The translations under genes were made by a program, and so were the position numbers. Below, piece by piece: positions 32,920 to 41,914 of a stretch of DNA of 64,000 nt (its first letter is position 1; every line of letters begins with the position of its first letter). Under the pieces are notes generated by a model that had not been told where the DNA came from, searched no databases, and saw nothing but the letters and a program-made list of their open reading frames with translations. Origin of the DNA: Venturia oleaginea (lineage: Eukaryota > Ascomycota > Dothideomycetes > Venturiales > Venturiaceae); assembly GCA_013176395.1 (NCBI GenBank), contig JABMLP010000003.1, forward strand, positions 1,178,001 through 1,242,000. Direction: 5' to 3'.

Positions 32920-33519
32920 ATGCAAACTGATGGTCCTTCTTTTCCATGGTCTTATTGGGAACAACCGCAGTATCTCGAGATTTTTTTGCGTTCAATCACC
33001 GAGAGTATTAGAAAACTTCCACTACTTGTGAAAAGAATCGCTTGGATTGATGAGCATGACCCACAAGCTTGTGTGGCTGCTTGGGACGATGTATGGGGTT
33101 CAGCATGGGACGGGTGCGAAACAGACCTGTTCGCGGAGGACTTGTCCGCTTTTCTGCATAGTTGGGGGAGGATGCTGGTCGGCTACGCAAGACGCGTATT
33201 ACCAGGCCTCCTTGACCATACTCTTCACTTCAAGCGGAAGCCTGTAGAGTGGTCAGACCACACACCGATAACGCATGTATCCGTGCTTGAGGTCTCTACT
33301 AAGTATGCGCCGTTGGACGATGCGACCTTTGGAGCGCAAAACCGAGCACAATGTTATGGCGAAACTAAGTCCAGGAAGGGGAATCTCAAAGACCGACTGT
33401 CGCGGGATGAAGCCAAGGGGGAAATGCGAGCTTGGAAACGAGATAAGCAAGAGTGGTCAGGACAAGAAGTCGGCCAAGTTAGTGGTAGTCCCGCGTTGCC
33501 ACCACCATTTGATCTGTAA
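32920..33519 (+). CDS. Unknown 199-aa protein, possibly with a further 3' exon
   Basis: ORF from the ATG at 32920 (MQTDGPSFPWSYWEQPQY) to the TAA at 33517-33519. The N-terminal two thirds look folded, aromatic and acidic (AWDDVWGSAWDGCETDLF; AFLHSWGRMLVGYARRV). The C-terminus is charged and polar. No family recognised. The stop codon overlaps a good donor (GTAAGT at 33518), and an AG acceptor at about 33568 is followed by another open stretch, so the protein may continue into a short second exon ending before 33720. Which frame is used there is unresolved. Confidence 0.55.
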   Translation: MQTDGPSFPWSYWEQPQYLEIFLRSITESIRKLPLLVKRIAWIDEHDPQACVAAWDDVWGSAWDGCETDLFAEDLSAFLHSWGRMLVGYARRVLPGLLDHTLHFKRKPVEWSDHTPITHVSVLEVSTKYAPLDDATFGAQNRAQCYGETKSRKGNLKDRLSRDEAKGEMRAWKRDKQEWSGQEVGQVSGSPALPPPFDL

Positions 33520-34596
33520 GTGGCTCTCAAATTGATAACGTGACTCAGTGGCTGACCATGAGCTGCAGAAATTTCAGATCGAGGTCGAGAATTTGTTTCC
33601 GCTCTCCCAGCGCAGTATTGTGGAGCACTTGATCCATGTCGTCCACGGTTTCCTCTCAATCAGCTGAGATGTTATTCTTACAAAGCCAATTAAACGACGC
33701 ATTCGCTGCAAATCCAACATCTGGCGAGGCTACCACCGAGGCCAAGGGCTATCCTAGCTAAATTACTCAAAGCCCACTACAATTGGCTCAAGGCCTCAAC
33801 TTCTCGATAACGCAGTTTGGGACGACAATTCTGTACAATCATTTCCCTATACAGTACAGTACACCTTTGGCTTCCGGTTTTTATTTGCACGCGCTCTTTC
33901 TGCGCACGGACGCTGCAACCAAGCCAAGCCTGCACTTTATTCAGCCTCCAAGCAAGCCACGCTGGCCTAACTTATAGCAGCGCGCGCTTATTAAGTTAAG
34001 ATACAGGCCTCAGTAGGGAGCTTACTTGTGTGAGCCTCGCTAGATATTCACAGTGGCCTGAGCAGATTGGTCCCCTGCAATTTCTTTCCCAGACAGCAGT
34101 AGGCTTCCTTTTCACATCGCCGATTTGCTACGTTTTGACGGTATGGATGGATGAGTTCAATACACCCGTTGGGCCAGTATGGCCACAAGAGGAAGGCTTT
34201 ATTGGGTTATTGCCCTCCCTGCACTTCGAGGCAGTGCAGCCAACCAATTCAGCCCTCTCTTTTTGCCGGTTTTGCCACGTCACAAGAGGGAGGCGTGAAT
34301 GGATCAACCCTCTCCCTGCTCCATACTATTTTCTTCAAACGTGTCACATACATTTTCCATTAACAAACTTCAAAATGGCGTAGTGATGTTATTCATCCAT
34401 CTAAACATTATACACGCATACATATATCGAGTTCTAGAGTCAAGAAATTGAAAAACAATTGGTAACTCTATTACGAAAGACGATCCATCGAATTCTTCAT
34501 ATTCATTGCGCGATTTATATTGTGTAGCACCTTAAACATCCGATTGATACCGAACTAAATGAAACTCGCAAAGTTTTGTCCCTTCTACCACATGCC
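33520..34596. other. No clear gene
   Basis: May hold a terminal exon of the preceding gene near its start. ORFs at 33780-34380 lack motifs. The 3' UTR of the HET gene probably lies at the right end. Confidence 0.35.
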
Positions 34597-36447
34597 TTAC
34601 ACAACTCGCACCATGCCCTCAACCCTTGATAAATAAGAGCCTTCAATCCTACCGGTCCCAATTCTGGTATACCCGTCTTTCAAAGATGATTTGGCCAACA
34701 ACAACACGACATAATTCTCCCTATCGTCCTTTCCTACGACGATGCATTTTTGTAAAACAAACTCTGGGGTATTTTCCAATATGTCGTATTGTATCGACCC
34801 AATCTTTCCTTCATCCTGATTCACAATTTCCTTCGCCGTCCCGTCTCCCTTCAATTTGCAATTTATGAAAGTTGCCCCCTCAGCGGCTAATAGAACATCC
34901 TTTGAATTCTTTGCATCCTTGTGAAAACAAAGAGCAGTTCTTTGATAATGAAGGACAGGGTAATCAAACTTGATGGGGTCAGAACATGCCATCCAGGACC
35001 ATGATGGTACTGGCTTGCTGGGGTCAGGGTATTTGATTCTGTTCAACTGCCTCGGTTCTTGGCACTGCCAAAGGAGTATGTCGTGCATAAATTGCTGAGG
35101 AATACCGTATCTACTTTCAGTGTTGATAGCATTCGCGATACGATTCTCGAGTCCCGAAAATGCAATAGATCTATCCGTCGAATTTGTCAGTTGAAGCTGT
35201 GAGAATTTCTGGACGAGAGTTTCGATGTATTGCAAGACCCGATAGGCGCCTGCTTTCACAAGGCGATCTAGAAAGTGTGGGTCCATTGAAAAGTATTCCA
35301 TGGTCTTTGGACTAAGTAACAACGAGAATGTTAGTTTAGCCCCAGTAGAAGAAGTTTATAAGTATAACTTACCTTCTCATGGATGTAAAGTTTTCGCAGT
35401 CAACTCTCTCTCCACACTCAAAATACGTTTGCTTCTCGCAGATATGAATTGTTCGACGTGAAAGGATACGTTCCTGAAGAACCCATCCACGAGTGTTCAA
35501 CGGAGCAACCTTTGTATCCTCCAAGAAGTTACCTATTTCTGCAGAAACGAAGAGATAGTCGCCGGTCTCGGTCTCGATCTGTAGAGCCGGAATGCTTGGG
35601 CGTTGTCTGAGGAGCCCTTCGCAAGACCTCTTGGCTAAGCTTGCAGCTAAAGTACAGTATGCTGAAGAAAATATAATTTCCATACGTTTAGACTCTTGTT
35701 TCCAGTCTTCCGTGACTGTTTTGTCTAAGCTTTGCTCGATACAAATTGAGTCGATCCAGAGATATTGTTGACCGAGTTGCCGGGTTACTTCAACAGCATC
35801 TTGAAATGTTTGTGGAAGGGTTTTCACCTCGAAGCCGCGTTTGCGTTCATTCAAGTTCTCTGCGTGAGTACATATGCTTTCTTTTTCTCCAGCCTGGTAC
35901 TCGCCCCAGCAGTGGGACAGTGCAACGTAGCTGCATGTATTAATCTGATTTGAATCCCGTAGGGTGAGCAGATCATTTTTTTCCCGGCCAATATCAACGA
36001 TCCTAGTTGGCATGCTATCTTTAGTAATTGTGCCTTTGCATTCGTGATCGTCGTCGCACCGCTTCAGCCATGCTCGAAGGTGTTTGAAGTAAGCATCATC
36101 AGTTTGAACACCGTCTTCCCTGTTGGCTAAGAGGTAATACGTTAGAAGACGCACGAGATATACTGATAGGTTTACCTAGGAACAAGGAATATACCACATA
36201 CCGAGTACTAGTATACGGTTTATCTCATGAAGTTTGGTTCAGACCTCCATTGTTGTGTTATTCCATTGGATGAGAATTTCTTCCTCTGGGCGTGTTTTAG
36301 AAATATAAAGTATATTAGAAAGATATTGGCCCAGACGACAGCCATTAATCTTGTCGATTTTAGAGCGGGTAATGGATTGACCGTGGTAGAGTAGGTCCTG
36401 ACATTTTGTACAGCAGCGAATTGGCAAGTTGGGCGAATTTTGGTGCG
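34597..36447 (-). pseudogene. HET-domain (heterokaryon incompatibility) protein, 5' end disrupted
   Basis: HET domains (PF06985) trigger fungal cell death after non-self recognition. Exon 35373-36162 carries the whole signature: YVALSHCWGE, LPQTFQDAVEV, YLWIDSICIEQ, RMEIIFSSAYCTLAAS and PLNTRGWVLQERILSRRT. A 61-bp intron (GTAAGT...TAG) leads to exon 34597-35311, with a C-terminal region ending ...SRVEGMVRVV. Upstream, a 39-bp intron (36163-36201) joins in phase to a candidate first exon with CCTKCQDLLYHGQS. That exon has an in-frame TGA at 36239-36241, has no ATG, and runs into the inverted repeat beginning at 36448. Either the true start is elsewhere, or the gene lost its 5' end and is dead. 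The HET core itself is intact. Confidence 0.8.
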
Positions 36448-37067
36448 TGTTACGGGAAACTCGTTTCTCAACACAGTTGATTATGTCAAGACCTTCTTGA
36501 CGCCTGTGTTCTCTTGTTCTGGTCCGCGGGTTTGGGGTAAGGGCAATATCAGTCTGGAAGTACTTACCTTAAGTACCTTTCCTTGCTCAGGTTCTTTGGA
36601 GGCTCACTAGATCCTAGCCGTCCGATGTATCTCCCAATTCAATTGTCGTCTAACCGATTTGATCCTCAGATCAATCCTGAACGCTTGTCGGTTAGTATGA
36701 AGGTTGGGGGTGGGCTTGCTTCGTGTGCATATGACTTGTGCTTGATTGTATCTAAGTAAAAGGTCGTTACTGTAGTAGGTTGAAGAAGCTCCTATGTGAG
36801 AAACATAACATGAGATAACCACGAAGAGAGAAAGGAAAGTCCGTCCAACTTCCTCCCTATATACCCTTCTGGTTCTGGGTGCCAAGGTGTATTCCCACAC
36901 CTCTTGGCTCTTCCCACACTTCCCACACTGTGGGCAATACCAAGTGCTGTGGAAACTGTGGGAATATCACGTGACTCCTGCACGTACTATTCTCTCTTAG
37001 GACTGACCTGGTTGCACCAGTCCCCTCTTGTGCGCCCAACGGATTCCACTCCACATCAGTCCTAACA
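36448..37067 (-). mobile_element. LTR-like segment, left arm
   Basis: Read on the minus strand it begins TGTTAGGACTG and ends GGGTAACA-like (CCCGTAACA). About 620 bp. No coding capacity of note; the ORFs shared with the right arm are by-products of the repeat. Confidence 0.6.
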
Positions 37068-37446
37068 ACAACTTCTTGTTATCCAACCATCCTCTGCAAG
37101 TCCCGTTGTCCCTGCTCTTCGGTCTTGAGGTGATCTGTAACAGTGCGCAGGAGACGAATCACGCGAGACGTTGTTAGCAAGTTGGTAATCCTCATAGTAA
37201 GTCCACTTATTATACAATTAGGACAATTTGATACAATAGGGAGGAAGTAAAGAATATGTTATTCTACTTACCCCCTACAGCCACGAACACATCGACGTTA
37301 GCTATGTCACTCGGCTTCGACGTCGACGGAATTCTACTTACGAACTACAGCCACGAACACATCGACGTTAGTGTTACAGATCACCTCAAGACCGAAGAGC
37401 AGGGACAGCGGGACTTGCAGAGGATGGTTGGATAACAAGAAGTTGT

Positions 37447-38046
37447 TGTTAGGACTGATGTGGAGTGGAATCCGTTGGGCGCGCAAGAGGGGACTGGTGC
37501 AACCAGGTCAGTCCTAGGAGAGAATAGTACGTGCAGGAGTCACGTGATATTCCCACAGTTCCCACATCACTTGGCATTGCCCACAGTGTGGGAAGTGTGG
37601 GAATGCACCTTGGCACCCAGAACCAGAAGGGACATAGGAAGGACGTTGGACGGACTTTCCTTTCTCTTGGTGTGGTTATCTCATGTTATGTTTCTCACAT
37701 AGGAGCTTCTTCAACCTACTACAGTAACGACCTTTTACTTAGATACAATCAAGCACAAGTCATATGCACACGAAGCAAGCCCACCCCCAACCTTCATACT
37801 AACCGACAAGCGTTCAGGATTGATCTGAGGATCAAATCGGTTAGACGACAATTGAATTGGGAGATACATGGGACGGCTAGGATCTAGTGAGCCTCCAAAG
37901 AACCTGAGCAAGGGAAGGTACTTAAGGTAAGTACTTCCAGACTAATATTGCCCTTACCCCAAACCCGCGGACCAGAACAAGAGAACACAGGTGTCAAGAA
38001 GGTCTTGACATAATCAACTGTGTTGAGAAACGAGTTCCCCGTAACA
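37447..38046 (+). mobile_element. LTR-like segment, right arm
   Basis: 600 bp, TGTTAGGACTG...CCCGTAACA, the mirror of the left arm. It is about 20 bp shorter, largely in the region corresponding to 36890-36905. Confidence 0.6.
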
Positions 38047-38062
38047 TATAATTAGATTAGAA

Positions 38063-41000
38063 CTAGCAGCTGCTATCACGTTTACTACTGTTACGCAGTA
38101 TATCTAAAGCGTCGATAATACCTTTGTACCTATCGCTCGGGCGTCCGAAAACCGCTTCAACACCAAAGAGTGCCTGGCCGTACAATGCTTCCGCTTCTTT
38201 CGCTCTGCCCATCTGCTGAAAGAGATAGGCCAGATTCTCAGCTGTACTTAGTGCCGGTACGTACTTCTTTACAGCATCTTTGCCAAGTGCCTTTGTGTAG
38301 CCTGCTAGCGCTCGCTGGCACATCTTCTCCGCCTCGTCAAGCCATCCCAGGTCGGCGTAGAGGTTGCCCAAGTTGTTGACCGTGTCGAGTGTTGATGTAT
38401 GCTCCGGTCCCCATGCCTTCTCGTAGCCCGCCAGCGCTCGCTGGTACATCTTCTCCGCCTCGTTAAGCCGTCCCAGGTCCGCGTAGAGCAAGCCCAAGTG
38501 GTTGAGTTCATTTAGAATCATATGTTCTGGAACTCTTGCCTTTTCTTTACTCTGCAGCGCTCGCTGGTACATCTTTTCCGCCTCGTCAAGCCGTCCCAGG
38601 GATTTGTACAGCAAGCCTAAGTTGTTAACCGTGTTGAGTGTTGATGTATGCTCCGGTCCCCATGCCTTCTCGTAGCCCGCCAGCGCTCGCTGGTACATCT
38701 TCTCCGCCTCCTCGAACCTCCCCTGATTCGAACACATGTATCCAAAGTTGTACAAAATCCCGTCTTTGCCGTCGTCATCTAATCTGCCATCGATAAAATA
38801 CCCCCAAAATCTGGTCAAGTGGCGCAAGAGCCGCCGCTGAGTCACCCATGAGTTTTGCGCATCATTACTTGGTATGTGTCTACCAACACACTCCAGCGCT
38901 ACGCCGGCCATCTCAGAGTCCCACTCTTGGTTCACCACATAGACCGTCCAGGAGTGCACACAGCCGTGCATCCCGTACCCCTTCGACTCAAACCCGCTTC
39001 CTTCAGAGGACTTGTCCGCTTCTACCAGTCCGTGGTCGCACAGCACTCTCACTGCCTCGTTGAAGTTTAGCTCGTCTGCGGTTAGTTGGCTAAGCCATTC
39101 CGAGCCGCCAGTGCTCCCTGCTCGTACAAGTTCGAACCACAGGTCCTGGTTGTCAAAGTACGCCCACAGCTGAAGCAGCTTGGATGATAACTCGTTCTGT
39201 TGCTTAATATGATCCCACGACAGCTGCCATGTCGAATAAAGCTGCCGGTCTTCGTACGAGCTTACTTCAGGGCTCGTCTGCTGCAGCCTCAGCCATGATG
39301 CTCGGTAGAGCCGATGGTAGTCTGCAAAGCTAGTCGTCACCTGGTCAAGGTAGGCCCCGGCCGTAGCCAAGGCCAGCGGGAGTCCATCCAGCTCTTTAGC
39401 AAGCTCGGCGGCATCAGGATCTGGAAGCGTCAGCGTTGCTCTTACTGGAATACATACAACTCACCATCTATTACACCCTCGCGATGTGATACATCAGAAA
39501 GGATCTGCAAGCTGTCGCAGATGTCTTCTAGCTTGCCTACCTTCATGCGACGGCCGATACTAACCTTCGACGACCTTGTTGTGACGATTACCGAGCCATG
39601 GTGCACTTCGGGTAGGAACTGCCGGATATCAACTACCCTAGGATCCGCGTTACCAGGCATCTTAGGGTTGTCGTAGTTGTCGAATACCACTAACCACCGC
39701 GTGTTCTTAGCATGCTCCAGCCATCGCTTGACCGCTGCAACTATTTCGTCCGGTTTGCTATCATCGGTGATTGCACCGAGCTGGCTGGCCGATGGGTGTT
39801 CCTGTAAGATTCGTCTTGCTATGCGCAAGTAGCTCTGCTTTACCGACACTTCGTCTTTAATATTCACCCAGAATATCGCTGAATAGTCGTCACGGTGCGC
39901 TTTCGTGTATGCGATCGCTAGTTGCGTCTTACCAATCCCACCTAGACCGTGCAGAGTGATTGCTTGACGGCCGGTGCTCCCGCTGAGCGTCCTGCGCACC
40001 GTAGAAAGCTCGGCTTGCCTCGCGACAAAGTGATCGGCCTCAGAGGCCTCAGGCAAACTTAAGGCGATATTGAAGTTCTCTTTAGAGTTGTTACGAGCTG
40101 CAGATAGCTACTGTTATTAATTTTCTCAATTGCTACACGCTGACGCTACATACCCGCATCGACCCTACCCTCCTCTGCCCACCGCAAAGCGATAGCCTCG
40201 CCAGCATTCTCGGCCATAATCTGCAGATGCCCCGATACAGTCCTATATCCACTGTCTTCTTTCGATGCAAACTTGGCTATGTTAATATGGTCTGCGTGGA
40301 TGGCAATCGGCTCGGCGTCAGCGGCGCCAGGAACAACTGCTGATGCCTTTGGCACCACCTGTGCTGTCAGCTTCTTCGCATTCTCCACAGAAGTAAGAAC
40401 ATACCATAATTGAATGACCCAGCACCGTTGGTGTCTTATACTCCTCGTACGCAAACTTTGTTATAAAACTACTGCTGATTGGATTATACTGCCCAAGCTG
40501 CTGTTGAAGCCATTCCGAGTCCCGCTCGAGATGCTTCATCAGCCGGTCGTCCGCGGCTACAAATACCGATGCCACATTGACCAGCAACTTGCCTAGCTGG
40601 ACTCCGCTACCACCTTGGTGAGGCGTGCCCATAAAAATGATCCCGTATGTAGACGTCTTGATCGACCGATGTTCTTCCAGTGCGCCTTTGCGTGCCGCGT
40701 CCGAATGGATAAGAGCCTGGTCTGGTCAGCTGCGCAGACAAGAGACATCAAACGAGGCTTACACTCTTGACGATAATCCCACCTAGACTGTGCGCCACAA
40801 AGAGAATTAGCCGTTGTGTTGTCTGCTATAGTCAGAGTCACGTTTAACTGGTATCTTTTCCCATATCTTTGTAAGCCTTCTCTCAAGGCAAAGATCCGAC
40901 ACTAGTTGCCTCGCATGATCGTAGAGATATTGGCAGCTGACGCGGTCGCCATGTGTGTTTGCATCGTATCCCCAGCAGAAGACGCGCGCATTCGGGATAG

Positions 41001-41330
41001 AGGTTGGGAGGAGGTCGCGGAGCCAGTGGGTGCCGTTTGCGGCCGTCCAGGTCTTGTCGCGGTGCCCGTTCAAGCCATGGACAACAACGATGCTGGAAAC
41101 TGTCAGGATGATCTTTGGATAAGATAAAAAGCTTACTCTACGACCGGCTGCTCTCCTCCCGCCGCGACCTTGAGGCCTTGGGCAGGCGCCTCGAGAGGCT
41201 CTTTCGATTTCGACGAGCTGCCAGCCTGCTGCAATGTTAGCTTGAGATAGAGGTTGAACGGAAGATGTAATACATTATGTTTAGATCTATCTCCAAAGGG
41301 GATCAATCGTCGCAACCTAGACGGCGCCAT
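38063..41330 (-). CDS. NLR-type protein: alpha/beta-hydrolase (SesB-like), NB-ARC, TPR
   Basis: Eight exons: 41330-41274, 41228-41137, 41092-40867, 40825-40763, 40716-40405, 40358-40154, 40097-39465 and 39420-38063. 2946 nt, 981 aa, all phases consistent. N-terminal serine-hydrolase-like domain: VVVHGLNGHRDKTW, nucleophile elbow LFVAHSLGGIIVKS (Ser near 138), FMGTPHQGG. NB-ARC from about 340: P-loop GLGGIGKTQLAIAY near 371, RWLVVFDNYDNP, GSVIVTTRS. C-terminal 42-aa TPRs of kinesin-light-chain type (EEAEKMYQRALAGYEKAWGP and variants). Fungal NLRs of this layout act in non-self recognition and cell death. The third intron (40826-40866) starts ATATGG instead of GT, yet phase and protein continuity require it; this may be a damaged donor or an error. 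Confidence 0.85.
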
Positions 41331-41914
41331 GTTCGGAACACAGCGTTTGCCGAAGTCGAAGTAGCAGGAGTGCCAACCCAAGGAGCGCAGGCGTCCATCT
41401 CGCTGGCAGCTGGTGTTGAGAGGCTGCGGCTGAGCTGCGTTTGTGTCTCCTGTTCTGCATCAATACGTCCGCCAATCATGGCGTTGCTGCGACTGGAGGT
41501 GTCTTCTGGTGCCCCGACTTCTATCTCCGAACACGGCACGTGATATTATCATTCCGAGCGTTACATTGCTTGTTAGTTATTATGATCCTTATCTATTTAC
41601 GATAATCAAGGAATTTAGCGAGTGCTTGAAAGTGGTAAGAACTGAATTACTGATGATACCACAGCATGAAGCAGTTGCGAATTTGCGGGGAAGCCGGTTT
41701 TGCAAAGTACTGTACATGGCATTCCCGGCCTTCCCCCTTTCTCTTTAGTGATCCATGACCGTATCAACGATCATCGGAGAATGTTCAGGTGGCTGGCTGT
41801 AGCTCAAGCCTGTGCCTGTGGTAGTTATAGCTATTTAATATCCCCGCGGTCCCTCTTTCTTGCCCGTTAACAAAGCATCTTTGCATTCAATTTTTGTCTT
41901 TCCTCAGCCTCAGT
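41331..41914. promoter_or_regulatory. Shared divergent upstream region of NLR and oxygenase genes
   Basis: 584 bp between the start codons of the minus-strand NLR and the plus-strand oxygenase. No ORF is supported. Specific control sites were not identified; a bidirectional promoter is inferred from the arrangement only. Confidence 0.35.

Larger units (their letters stand above)
36448..38046. repeat. Large inverted repeat with LTR-like arms
   Basis: Arms 36448-37142 and 37372-38046 (about 695 and 675 bp) are reverse complements with few differences, separated by 229 bp. Within each arm, a 600-620 bp segment (37067-36448 read minus; 37447-38046 read plus) starts TGTTAGGACTGATGTGG and ends GTAACA. 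These TG...CA ends are what LTRs have. A 75-bp shared stretch precedes each. The spacer holds two copies of a unit containing CTACAGCCACGAACACATCG. No target duplication flanks the structure. It starts inside the HET 5' exon and ends 17 bp from the NLR stop codon. Confidence 0.85.

Noticed and set aside
36607..37887. Pair of about 100-codon ORFs encoding nearly the same peptide on opposite strands
   Set aside because: They are the same sequence in the two arms of the inverted repeat; duplication, not selection, explains the similarity.
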